From Chloroflexota bacterium (GTDB lineage: Bacteria; Chloroflexota; Dormibacteria; Dormibacterales; Dormibacteraceae), in the NCBI GenBank assembly GCA_005880315.1, contig VBHB01000100.1, positions 1-32,407 on the forward strand: 32,407 nucleotides of DNA, read 5' to 3'. The notes below the pieces were generated by a model that saw only the letters and a list, made by a program, of their open reading frames with translations, did not search any database and had not been told where the DNA came from. Made by a program: the position numbers and the translations under genes. Below, one piece after another: positions 20,113-27,689 of the stretch. Every line of letters begins with the position of its first letter. Positions within the stretch are counted from its first letter, which is position 1.

Positions 20113-21498
20113 ATGCTCGGCACGAGGTACAGGGGCCGCCGTAAGGGCGTCGCCGTCCGTGCGGGCGCGGTCGAGCAGGCCCGCCGCGAAGCCAGGCTGA
20201 CTCTGGCCCAGGTGGCGGGCGGAAAGTTCACCCGGACCGCCATCCATCTCATCGAGAAGGGCCGCACGCGACCTTCGATGGAGACCCTGCAGCAGATCGC
20301 TCGCCAGACCCGGAAACCGATCGAGTTCTTCCTCGATCAGGACGCTTCGTCCGCGCTCAGTGAGCGCCAGGCCCAGCTCCGCGAGCTGGAGCGCCTGAGC
20401 GCGGCGCGGGAGCTGGAGAAGGTGGTCGAGATGGGCAATGCACTCCTCAAGCTGCAGTGGGGCGCCGAGGACGCGGCAGTGATCCACTTCTCGCTCGGCC
20501 AGGCCTACTGCCGGTTGGTCAGGCCTACCGAAGCGTTGCCTCACCTCAAGGCCGCGCGGGAAGAGTTCGAACGCATGGGTGATGAGTGGATGACAGTTGA
20601 GACGCTGGACTGGGAGTCGAGCGCACTCGGCCTCATGGACGATCCCGACGCTCTCCCACTCGCCAACGAGGCATTGGAGCGCTGCCGGCGGCTTGAGCCG
20701 AGAGCTCCTCAGACCGAGGCCAGGATTCTCGGCCACATCGCAGGCATGTACGTGGTCGCCCATTCGTGGGTGCTGGCGGTTCGCTATTACGATGCTGCCG
20801 TGGCCGTGGCAACCGGCGTCAAGGATCTGTTGCAGCTGGCCAAGATGCATCACGGACTGGGTCGGGCATACCAGTCCATGCAGCAGCCGTCCACTGCGCG
20901 CCAGCATTACGACAAGGCACGCGCCCTCTACTCCATCGAATCCGATTTGAGCTCCGTTTATCGGGTAGAGAACGATCTGGGGGACCTGATGCTCGAACAG
21001 GGACAGCTCGACTCAGCCGAGGAACACATGCTCAAAGCCCTTGCGGGATCTGGGGAACTGAACATGGATCGCCGTGGCCGCGGTTTTATCCTCGCCAACC
21101 TTGGCGAGATCTACTTGCGTCGAGGCGATCTGTCAAAAGCAGGCGATCACCTCCGGCAGGCCCTGAATGCCGCAGAGGCGATCAATGAGCGAGTGGTCGT
21201 CGCCAACGTGAACGGTCTGCTCGCACAGCTCGAGGAGCGACGGGGCAACCCCGACCTGGCTGACAAGCACTTCGAGACCGCAATCCGGATCCTCCAGGGC
21301 CTGGGCATGCCCGACAGGTTGCGGGACGCGCATATGGAGTATGCCGAGCTGCTCGAGGCGCGCCAGGACATGGCGGCCTCGCACCAGCACTGGAAGCGCG
21401 CTGCCGAAATCGGCAGGCTGGCGAGCCTCGGCGTCAAATGGACAGGCACGCCCGCCGCCGAGCTGAAACAATCCTCCAGCCCATCCGGAGCCGCGTAA
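20113..21498 (+). CDS. XRE-type helix-turn-helix protein with TPR array, RRNPP-like receptor candidate
   Basis: A 461-residue cytoplasmic protein. A short basic N-terminus (RYRGRRKG) precedes a helix-turn-helix at about residues 17-72 (ARREARLTLAQVAGGKFTRTAIHLIEKGRTRPSMETLQQIA). The rest, about 80-445, is helical and reads as eight or nine TPR units; clear ones are AAVIHFSLGQAYCRLVRPTEAL, AKMHHGLGRAYQSMQQPSTA, YRVENDLGDLMLEQGQLDSA and GFILANLGEIYLRRGDLSKA. DNA-binding domain plus TPR sensor is the architecture of PlcR, NprR, AimR and other RRNPP receptors, which bind short imported peptides. A small propeptide gene lies directly upstream. The promoter appears leaderless and may be autoregulated. 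Many HTH-TPR proteins of GC-rich bacteria have no known peptide, so ligand binding is a prediction. It converges on cydB with 12 bp between. Confidence 0.88.
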   Translation: MLGTRYRGRRKGVAVRAGAVEQARREARLTLAQVAGGKFTRTAIHLIEKGRTRPSMETLQQIARQTRKPIEFFLDQDASSALSERQAQLRELERLSAARELEKVVEMGNALLKLQWGAEDAAVIHFSLGQAYCRLVRPTEALPHLKAAREEFERMGDEWMTVETLDWESSALGLMDDPDALPLANEALERCRRLEPRAPQTEARILGHIAGMYVVAHSWVLAVRYYDAAVAVATGVKDLLQLAKMHHGLGRAYQSMQQPSTARQHYDKARALYSIESDLSSVYRVENDLGDLMLEQGQLDSAEEHMLKALAGSGELNMDRRGRGFILANLGEIYLRRGDLSKAGDHLRQALNAAEAINERVVVANVNGLLAQLEERRGNPDLADKHFETAIRILQGLGMPDRLRDAHMEYAELLEARQDMAASHQHWKRAAEIGRLASLGVKWTGTPAAELKQSSSPSGAA

Positions 21499-21510
21499 CC
21501 GAGCGCGAGC

Positions 21511-22515
21511 TCAAGCGGCGGCCGGGTTTCGGGCCTTGAAAACGCGAAACAGCAGCGCCAGCGACGGCAGCAGCAGGATCATGCCGCCGCCGGTCACCAC
21601 CAGCCACGCGCGCAAGGTGCTGGCCGGCGCGGCGACAGCCGCAATCGTGAGGTCGGGCGGCACCAGGTACGGCCACTGCCCGACCGCCCAGGCCCAAAGC
21701 ACCAGCGTCATCTGCGCGGCGACCGCCACGCGTACCACTCCAGGCCGCAGCCGCCACACCCCCCACAGCGCAATGGGCCCGTTGATCAGGGCGAGGAGTG
21801 TGAGCAGGAGGCCGTTGCCGCTGAGGTCTGACCACACGCGCGGCTCCTGCGCGTACGCGAGCCAGAGGCCCACCAGCGCAAGTCCTCCCGAGGCAACTGA
21901 GGCGAAGAGGGCCCGCGATCGGAAATCCGCCTGGAGCGTTGGGTCGTCCTCGGTCTCCACCATCAGGTATGCCGCCGCGAGATACGCGCACAGAGCCACC
22001 GCCAGCAATCCGATGACGACGGCGAAGGCAGTCGTCCATCCATCCCCGAATCCGCTGACGACTTTGCCATCGGTGATCCGAATCGCGCCGGTCGCGACCG
22101 CCGCGGCCGCCGTCCCCAGGAAGAAGGGCGTCACGATGCTCGAGCCGCCGAAGACGATCCCCCAGGGCGAGGTCGGCCCCACCGCCTCCCGGCCGTGAGC
22201 GCGAAATGCGAACGCGGCGCCACGCAGGACGATGCCCATCAGCGAGATCGTCACCGGTATGAACAGGGCGATCGCCAGCGAGCTGAAGGCGACCGGAAAG
22301 GTTGTGAAGAGCCCTGTGATCATGAAGATCAGCCACACGTGGTTGGCCTCCCACACCGGTCCCATCGCGCGCGCAACCGCCCGCCTCTGCGCCTGCTTTC
22401 TCGGCCCGGAAGCAAAGATGTCCCATACGCCGCCGCCGAAGTCGGCTCCGGCCAGCACCGCGTAGGCGGTAAGGCTCAGCCACAAGAGAGTTGCCGCGGC
22501 GTCGGCGGCGCTCAC
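21511..22515 (-). CDS. cydB: Cytochrome bd-type ubiquinol oxidase subunit II
   Basis: A 334-residue membrane protein with about eight helices. The N-terminal helix carries YAVLAGADFGGGVWDI and the GPVWEANHVWLIF motif that are hallmarks of CydB; FFLGTAAAAVATG and the C-terminal TGGGMILLLPSLALLFRVFK follow. With CydA it forms the heme b/d quinol oxidase of the cytoplasmic membrane, which reduces oxygen to water with high affinity and does not pump protons. Start GTG 22515 overlaps the cydA TGA (GTGA), and gives the normal N-terminus; an open frame further upstream lies inside cydA. No cydX or cydCD gene follows; the next gene is convergent. Confidence 0.93.
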   Translation of the reverse strand: MSAADAAATLLWLSLTAYAVLAGADFGGGVWDIFASGPRKQAQRRAVARAMGPVWEANHVWLIFMITGLFTTFPVAFSSLAIALFIPVTISLMGIVLRGAAFAFRAHGREAVGPTSPWGIVFGGSSIVTPFFLGTAAAAVATGAIRITDGKVVSGFGDGWTTAFAVVIGLLAVALCAYLAAAYLMVETEDDPTLQADFRSRALFASVASGGLALVGLWLAYAQEPRVWSDLSGNGLLLTLLALINGPIALWGVWRLRPGVVRVAVAAQMTLVLWAWAVGQWPYLVPPDLTIAAVAAPASTLRAWLVVTGGGMILLLPSLALLFRVFKARNPAAA

Positions 22516-23837
22516 GCCTCGGTCCCCGGCGGTGGCTTGGCGCGTTCGCGATTGCGCCTCGCCAGGAGGAGCAGGAGCCGGGAAAGGGTCACGGCCAAGG
22601 CGACATAGATCGCCGTGAACACGATGAAGACGATGCCCAGGCCTGGAGCCGGGGTGGCGGCCACCACGGTGCGGATGATTCCGTAGACGACCCAGGGCTG
22701 GCGGCCGAATTCGGTCACGAACCAGCCGGCTTCCATCGTGACCACCGCGGCGGGACCGGCGGCGACGAGACACCACAGCAGCAGGCGGTTCTTGGGCAGC
22801 CGCCGCGATCGCAAGACCGCCGCCCAAAAGATCAGGGCCAGGGTTCCGAGACCCAATCCGAGCCCGACCATGGTGTCGAACGACAGGTGCACGACGATCG
22901 GGTTGGGCCGCTGGTCGCCTGGAAACGAATCAAGCCCGCGAACCTCGGCGTTGGGATCGAGCGCGGCCAGGATGCTCAATCCATACGGGATCTCGATCGC
23001 GTACAGGACCCGGTGCTCGGAGTCGCTCGGGATGCCTCCGAGGTGAATCGGGGCACCGCGCGTAGTCGCGTACAGGCCTTCCATCGCGGCGAACTTGGCC
23101 GGCTGGGCGCCGTAGATGAAGCGCGCGCTGGTGTCGCCGGTGATGCCGGCCAGCACGACCGCGATCCCGGCCATCGCCATGCCCAGCAGCAGTCCGCGGC
23201 GGTGGTGGACGTCAAAGCGGCCGCGCAGCATCCCCGCGGCATAGACGGAAGCCACCACGAAACCCGTGACGACGTACGCCGAGACCAGCATGTGGGTCGT
23301 CTCCGTCGGCGTGGCGGCGTTGAACGCAGCCGACACAGGATCGACCGACGCGAGCCGGCCGTTCGTCAACGTAAAGCCTGAGGGCGAGTTCATCCAGGCG
23401 TTGGCCATGACCACGAATACCGCCGAGGCCGCCCCACTCAGAGCCACGGGCAAGCCCGTCAGCCAGTGCTGTATCGGGCCCAAGCGATCCCATCCGTACA
23501 GGTACAGGCCGAGGAATATGGCCTCGAGGAAGAAGGCAAATCCTTCGGCCGAGAAGGGCAGGCCGATGATGCTGCCGCTGAAAGCCATGAAGCCCGGCCA
23601 GAGCAGACCGAGCTCGAAAGAAAGCACCGTGCCCGACACCGCACCGATCGCGAACAGGATGCCGAAGGCTGAAGACCAGCGCCGGGCGAGCGCGATCCAG
23701 GTTCCATCCCGCCGCCACAAGCCGATGCCTTCGGCGGTCGCCATGAGCAGCGGCACGCCGACGCCGAGGACCGCGAACACGATATGGAAACCCAGCGATG
23801 TGCCCATGCTGGCTCGGGCGAGAGTCGCGTTGTCCAA
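22512..23837 (-). CDS. cydA: Cytochrome bd-type ubiquinol oxidase subunit I
   Basis: A 441-residue heme-binding subunit with about nine helices. The first helix contains the axial histidine in LGFHIVFAVLGVGVPLL. SFELGLLWPGFMAFSGSIIGLPFSAEGFAFFLEAIFLGLYLYGWDR holds conserved glutamates of the heme d pocket. A second axial histidine is in ETTHMLVSAYV, and GWFVTEFGRQPWVVYGIIRT is the signature close to the quinol site. The quinol loop is of the short type. Start TTG 23837 is used because no other start is near; TAGTCT ends 7 bases upstream, so a leaderless transcript is possible within the 33-bp gap after the response regulator gene. That regulator, transcribed in the same direction, may control the oxidase. 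Confidence 0.94.
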   Translation of the reverse strand: MDNATLARASMGTSLGFHIVFAVLGVGVPLLMATAEGIGLWRRDGTWIALARRWSSAFGILFAIGAVSGTVLSFELGLLWPGFMAFSGSIIGLPFSAEGFAFFLEAIFLGLYLYGWDRLGPIQHWLTGLPVALSGAASAVFVVMANAWMNSPSGFTLTNGRLASVDPVSAAFNAATPTETTHMLVSAYVVTGFVVASVYAAGMLRGRFDVHHRRGLLLGMAMAGIAVVLAGITGDTSARFIYGAQPAKFAAMEGLYATTRGAPIHLGGIPSDSEHRVLYAIEIPYGLSILAALDPNAEVRGLDSFPGDQRPNPIVVHLSFDTMVGLGLGLGTLALIFWAAVLRSRRLPKNRLLLWCLVAAGPAAVVTMEAGWFVTEFGRQPWVVYGIIRTVVAATPAPGLGIVFIVFTAIYVALAVTLSRLLLLLARRNRERAKPPPGTEA

Positions 23838-23844
23838 CGATTCG

Positions 23845-23850
23845 AGACTA
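23845..23850 (-). promoter_or_regulatory. -10-like TAGTCT upstream of cydA
   Basis: On the minus strand TAGTCT ends 7 bases before the TTG start of cydA, the same geometry as before the genes at 9488 and 20113. It would allow cydAB to be transcribed separately from the upstream regulator gene. Confidence 0.35.
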
Positions 23851-23870
23851 CGAGCGACGCCGCACGCGGC

Positions 23871-24488
23871 TCAATCGATGATGTTCATCTCTCGGGCTGC
23901 CGCGACCGCTTCGATCTTCGAATGCACGCCCAGCTTCGTATCGAAGCTTCTGATGTGCGAACGCACGGTGGCGTAGCTGATGCCGAGACGGTCCGCGATC
24001 TCGCGGCTTGATTCGCCCTCGGCCATGAGCCTCAACACCTCGCGCTCTCGGGCGGTCAGGCTGTCACGTTTGACTCCGATTTCACCGTTGCGACTGAGCA
24101 GCGAGGCGATCATCGATGGCGGAATCAGCGAAGCGCCGTTGCCAACCTGCCTCACCGCCTCGATCAGGTCAGATGCAGCGCGCGACTTGTGAATGAATGC
24201 CCCAGCGCCGGCTTCGACTGCCGCGACACGGGCGGTCACGCTGTCGTCCCGGGTCAAGAAGACGAAGCGCACGTCGGGCCTGAGCCGGCGGATGGCGATC
24301 GCCGCGTCCAGACCCGTCCCGTCGGGGAGATGGAAGTCCATCACCACCAGGTCCGGGTCGGCTTGCTGGGCCAGGTGGATGGCTTCAGCAACTGAGCGCC
24401 CGTAGCCGCAAACCTCAATGTCGGGTTCGCTGTCGAGAAGCATCCCTAGACCGTCGGAGACGAGCTGATGATCGTCGACGATGACCAC
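23871..24488 (-). CDS. NarL/FixJ-type response regulator with LuxR domain, adjacent to cydAB
   Basis: A 205-residue regulator. Receiver: D5/D6 in VIVDDHQLV, phospho-acceptor D51 in DLVVMDFHLPDG, threonine in VFLTRDD and lysine in AFIHKS. LuxR helix-turn-helix at about 140-200: LTAREREVLRLMAEG ... GISYATVRSHIRSFDTKLGVHSK. It is a close paralogue of the protein at 3719-4360, with the shared AFIHKSRAA block and a nearly identical recognition helix. GTG 24488 is the only ordinary start; the preceding in-frame codons read RAIQ, which would also suit a receiver N-terminus, so the true start might be a few codons upstream. No histidine kinase is adjacent. Its place 33 bp upstream of cydA suggests a role in respiratory control. 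Confidence 0.92.
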   Translation of the reverse strand: MVIVDDHQLVSDGLGMLLDSEPDIEVCGYGRSVAEAIHLAQQADPDLVVMDFHLPDGTGLDAAIAIRRLRPDVRFVFLTRDDSVTARVAAVEAGAGAFIHKSRAASDLIEAVRQVGNGASLIPPSMIASLLSRNGEIGVKRDSLTAREREVLRLMAEGESSREIADRLGISYATVRSHIRSFDTKLGVHSKIEAVAAAREMNIID

Positions 24489-24532
24489 CTGGATCGCGCG
24501 GCCCCGCTCGGGGATCGCGCGCGAGGCGGAGC

Positions 24533-24766
24533 TCAGGCCAGCTCGGCCCGCCGCAAGTGATAACGGGCCGACATCCTGCCGATCAGGACACCGATCTGCT
24601 CCCGCTCATCATCTCTCGCGACGCGGAGCCGCTCCCGATAGGTCCCGAGCCAGTCGCAGATATCCGTGAGCGCGTCCGGGAGAGGTGGTCCGGCTGGAAG
24701 GGAGGGCACAGGAGCCGCTTGCCAATCGATCGCGAACGGGACTAACGCTACCCCCGCGTACCCCAC
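24533..24766 (-). CDS. Small protein of unknown function upstream of the cyd regulator
   Basis: I do not recognise this protein. The end at 24533 is fixed by a stop 44 bp before the response regulator gene. The C-terminal 45 residues (DALTDICDWLGTYRERLRVARDDEREQIGVLIGRMSARYHL) are helical, charged and protein-like, while sequence upstream is proline- and arginine-rich and looks non-coding. GTG 24766 gives 77 residues; the frame stays open to 24949 but would then overlap the promoter and start of the plus-strand regulator at 24899. Possible partner or co-transcribed gene of the regulator; weakly supported. Confidence 0.4.
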   Translation of the reverse strand: MGYAGVALVPFAIDWQAAPVPSLPAGPPLPDALTDICDWLGTYRERLRVARDDEREQIGVLIGRMSARYHLRRAELA

Positions 24767-24780
24767 CCCGTCACGAGCTC

Positions 24781-24898
24781 CACGGCGCCTCCCTCCAGCC
24801 ACTCCTCGGAAAGTAACTGCTAAAGCGCAACTTTGGTCGTCAAAAATTCGGTATCTACTTGGGCCGCAACGTTGTAGAGTGGCGGGAGGAGAGACGAT
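24781..24898 (+). promoter_or_regulatory. AT-richer region with ribosome binding site before winged-helix gene
   Basis: The stretch 24811-24860 is clearly less GC-rich than its surroundings and probably carries a promoter for the plus-strand regulator, although no convincing -35/-10 pair with standard spacing stands out. A strong ribosome binding site (GGGAGGAG, 24884-24891) lies 7 bases before TTG 24899 and decides that unusual start codon. Confidence 0.4.
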
Positions 24899-25435
24899 TT
24901 GATAGAGCCTGCCCCGCAGGCGTTTCGTCCGCTGCCTGGCGAGGATCACACCACGCTGGCGCTACCCGAGGTGGCGAGTTGGATCGCCATATACGAGGAG
25001 TTGTCCTCGGTGTTGCGCCTGGTGCTCTCCCGCATGGACGGCGACGGCGACGGCACGGACGCCTTTCGCCGCAACCTGTCCTTCGTCGACGAGCGCCTCA
25101 CCCTTTGGCGCGATCGTCATCAAGCGCTCGCGGGCGTGGTCATCGATCGGAAGGATCATTCCCTTACTTTCGGGGGCCGTTACCTGAAGCTAACCCGGCG
25201 CGAGGCCGACCTGCTCGACTTCCTCGTCCGGCACCCCGGCCGGCACTTTACGACCCGGCAGCTGACGGTGCTGGCGTGGCAGAACTCCCGCCTGTCCGAT
25301 GCGCAGGTGCGGACGTACATGATGCGGCTCCGCCGGAGGTTGCGCGAGGTGGGGCTCGAAGGCCTGATCACGATCGTGCGCAACCGGGGCTATGGCGCGG
25401 ACCTGCCCAAGGTAGGAGTCGATGGGCATGCCTGA
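24899..25435 (+). CDS. Orphan OmpR/PhoB-type winged-helix regulator without receiver
   Basis: A 178-residue protein. The first 80 residues are helical with no receiver signature (SWIAIYEELSSVLRLVLSRM ... FVDERLTLWRDR). Residues about 82-172 form a PhoB-type winged helix: DRKDHSLTFGGRYLKLTRREADLLDFLVRHPGRHFTTRQL, then the recognition helix region QVRTYMMRLRRRL and the wing IVRNRGYGADL. It is therefore a DNA-binding protein whose normal phosphorylation domain has been replaced by an unknown helical domain. Start TTG 24899 is supported by GGGAGGAG. The following gene overlaps its end, so the two belong together. Confidence 0.82.
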   Translation: MIEPAPQAFRPLPGEDHTTLALPEVASWIAIYEELSSVLRLVLSRMDGDGDGTDAFRRNLSFVDERLTLWRDRHQALAGVVIDRKDHSLTFGGRYLKLTRREADLLDFLVRHPGRHFTTRQLTVLAWQNSRLSDAQVRTYMMRLRRRLREVGLEGLITIVRNRGYGADLPKVGVDGHA

Positions 25436-25841
25436 CGCCCCGACGACGGCGGCGGCGGAATCGATCGTCGCGTCGCGGCAGCTTATCGCCCAGTCCAAGC
25501 GCTTGATGCTCACATCGATCGAGAGGCGGGCGCGACTACGTGGCGGCGAAGCCCTGCGGAAACGGGCCGAACGCATACGCGACGAGACCGCCAACGCTCA
25601 TCGCATCTACCGGGCGGCGGTCCTGACCTGGGGACAGACGACCTCCCTGGAGTTTCGACTGATCGCGTACAGCTCTCTCGCCAACCTCGCCGAGGCGCTG
25701 GTCTTCCAGCTGCGCGACGGTCTCGGCGGCCAATCCGCCCAAGATCAGCTCGACCTGGCGATCGAGATCGAAAGCCTTCAGATCCTGATAGAGCAATGGC
25801 GGCTCAACGGTCGCCCGGCCGTGGCCCCTGCCGCTGCCTGA
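25422..25841 (+). CDS. Helical protein of unknown function, coupled to the winged-helix gene
   Basis: A 139-residue protein that I do not recognise. It appears all-helical and soluble: an N-terminal basic stretch (RQLIAQSKRLMLTSIERRARLRG), then AERIRDETANAHRIYRAAV, and a longer region (LEFRLIAYSSLANLAEALVFQL ... LDLAIEIESLQILIEQW) that could be amphipathic helices. The start ATG 25422 (or ATG 25428) lies inside the end of the winged-helix gene, pointing to translational coupling. The first helices resemble the short helical segments often found before sensor domains, but no sensor follows. It converges with the CheR gene 15 bp downstream. Confidence 0.65.
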   Translation: MGMPDAPTTAAAESIVASRQLIAQSKRLMLTSIERRARLRGGEALRKRAERIRDETANAHRIYRAAVLTWGQTTSLEFRLIAYSSLANLAEALVFQLRDGLGGQSAQDQLDLAIEIESLQILIEQWRLNGRPAVAPAAA

Positions 25842-25856
25842 CCGAGCCCCACCGCT

Positions 25857-27689
25857 TTAGGCCTTCAGCTCCTCCATCACGACCACAACGCCGCCTGCCC
25901 GGCCCCGACCCGCCAGCGTAGTGGCGGCCACGCGGCACCGCATGCGCTTGCCTCGGCGGTTGACGGCGTCCACGTCCATCTCCTGGTGGATCGGGTTCCC
26001 ACGCAGGACTGAGCGGACCATCGTCCGCAGCTCCTTGGTCGGCAGCCCGATCTCGAGATCGAAGAACGACGTACCCAGGACCTCCTCAGACTTCAAACCC
26101 CAGAGGTCGGCGGCGCGTTCGTTCCAGACCCGAACTTCGAGGTCGGCGTCGAGGACAGCGGCGCCCAACCGTATGTTGCCGAGGATGGCGTGCATGAAAG
26201 TGTTGAGCCGGTTGGCGATCTCGGTGCGCTCCTGGAGAACACTGTTCATTCCCTGCAGCTCGGAGTTGGTGGACTCCAGCTCCTCGTTCATCGTTTCGAG
26301 CTCTTCGTTGGTCGACTGCAGCTCTTCGTTGGTGGTCTCCAGCTCTTCGACGGTCGACTGCAGCTCTTCGTTGGTGGTCTCGAGCTCCTCGTTGCTCGAC
26401 TGCAGCTCTTCGTAGGCGGTCTCCACCTCCTGCTTCGCGCGCTCCAGCTCCGCGCGGAGCGCGACCTCGCCCGTGACCTCGATGAAGGTGACGATGGCGC
26501 CGGCGATCGCCGACCCGTCCTCGAGCAGCGGAGCAAACTGGAGGTTGAAACGGCGCATGGTGCCGTCTAAGTCGGCGTGATCGACGCCCGCGAGCCCGAT
26601 CGTTCGGCGCTCACGAAAAACCTGGTCGATGGGCCCACGCAGGTCTGCTGGGCGATACGACTGCTCCAGGTCTTTGAGAGGACGTCCGACGTCGGTCACG
26701 CGAATGTCCAGCAGCCTCCGCGCCGACATGTTGGCGAGCACCAGGTTTCCCAGGGGGTCAACCACCATCTGTGGATAGGGAGAACCTTCTGTGGCCATCT
26801 CGTGAAGGCGGATCTGCTTCGATACCTGGTCGCTGGCGTCGGCATTGCCCGTCTGGGCCAGGATCATCAGACGTTCTCGCAGCGGCGGCCGCGGCACCCG
26901 CCTGAACACCCGATGCTTCAGCTCGACCGGCTCGAAGATCGACCCGTGCATGAGCAGCATCTCGGCTCGGCCCAGGAACAGGTAACCCTCGTCCTCGAGC
27001 GCGTAATGGAACCGGGCCAGCACCCGCCCCTGGGTCTCCGCGGTGAAGTACATGAGGGTGTTCCGGCAGATCAGCAGGTCGAGGCGCGAGATGGGCGCAT
27101 CCTGCATCAGGTCGTGGCGCCCGAAGATCAACACGCGCCTCAGCGCCGCCTTGAAGGCGAGACGCCCGCCTTGGGATTCGAAGTACCGTGACCGCAGGCG
27201 GGCCTCCAGCGGCTCGAGGTCCTTCTCCGAGTAACCGGACCTGGCCTTGTTCAGGGCGTCCTCGTCGACGTCGGTGGCGTAGATCTTGACCCGGCGCAAG
27301 AACATTTCCTGCCCGAGGGCCTCGCAGAAGAGGATGGCCGCGGAATACGCCTCCTCGCCGGAGGCTGTGCCTGCGCTCCAGATTCGAATGGTCCCGGCCT
27401 TCGCCGCGATCTTGGGAACGACCTCCCTGGCGAGGTAGTCCCAGGTGGGCGGGTCGCGGAAGAACGTGGTGACGTTGATGAGGATCTTGTCGAAAAGAAC
27501 CGCGAACTCGTCGGCATGGACTTGCAGGTAATCCTGGTAGGCGGCAAAGCTGCTCAAGCCAAGTTCAGCGCAGCGCTTGCCAATGCGCCTGACGATGGTC
27601 GTCCGCTTGTACCCCGTGTAGTTGAAGCCGCGGTTCTCGCGCAGGTACAGGAGCAGTGCCTCGAACTGCTTTCCGGTCTCGAGACTCAA
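25857..27689 (-). CDS. CheR-type methyltransferase with PAS, coiled coil and second PAS domain
   Basis: A 610-residue protein. Residues about 1-260 form a CheR methyltransferase: N-terminal helices (FEALLLYLRENRGFNYTGYKRTT), INVTTFFRDPPTWDYL, the S-adenosylmethionine motif WSAGTASGEEAYS, YATDVDEDALNKAR and LDLLICRNTLMYF. A PAS domain (about 295-400) follows, then a long coiled coil of repeated EEL(Q/E)(S/T)TN heptads (about 415-480), and a second PAS domain (about 490-605). In the CheB-CheR-PAS family such proteins are often linked to histidine kinases rather than flagella. Start TTG 27689 overlaps the CheB stop (TTGA), while an open frame upstream lies inside cheB. No chemoreceptor, CheA or CheY neighbour is present, so a non-motility role is likely. 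Confidence 0.9.
   Translation of the reverse strand: MSLETGKQFEALLLYLRENRGFNYTGYKRTTIVRRIGKRCAELGLSSFAAYQDYLQVHADEFAVLFDKILINVTTFFRDPPTWDYLAREVVPKIAAKAGTIRIWSAGTASGEEAYSAAILFCEALGQEMFLRRVKIYATDVDEDALNKARSGYSEKDLEPLEARLRSRYFESQGGRLAFKAALRRVLIFGRHDLMQDAPISRLDLLICRNTLMYFTAETQGRVLARFHYALEDEGYLFLGRAEMLLMHGSIFEPVELKHRVFRRVPRPPLRERLMILAQTGNADASDQVSKQIRLHEMATEGSPYPQMVVDPLGNLVLANMSARRLLDIRVTDVGRPLKDLEQSYRPADLRGPIDQVFRERRTIGLAGVDHADLDGTMRRFNLQFAPLLEDGSAIAGAIVTFIEVTGEVALRAELERAKQEVETAYEELQSSNEELETTNEELQSTVEELETTNEELQSTNEELETMNEELESTNSELQGMNSVLQERTEIANRLNTFMHAILGNIRLGAAVLDADLEVRVWNERAADLWGLKSEEVLGTSFFDLEIGLPTKELRTMVRSVLRGNPIHQEMDVDAVNRRGKRMRCRVAATTLAGRGRAGGVVVVMEELKA
26254..26428. repeat. Imperfect 21/42-bp tandem repeat encoding the coiled coil
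   Basis: On the minus strand, units coding for seven residues (NEELQST, NEELETT and variants) repeat about eight times. The DNA similarity is high, with blocks such as CAGCTCTTCGTTGGT recurring. It is part of the CheR-PAS gene and could expand or contract in steps of 21 bp without breaking the frame. Confidence 0.7.

Noticed and set aside
24767-24949. Longer N-terminus of the small minus-strand gene at 24533
   Set aside because: The added residues look non-coding and would overlap the ribosome binding site and start of the winged-helix gene.
26254-26428. Regularly repeated DNA resembling a CRISPR or minisatellite
   Set aside because: The repeat is coding, in frame, with a 21-bp period that matches a coiled-coil heptad; there are no unique spacers.
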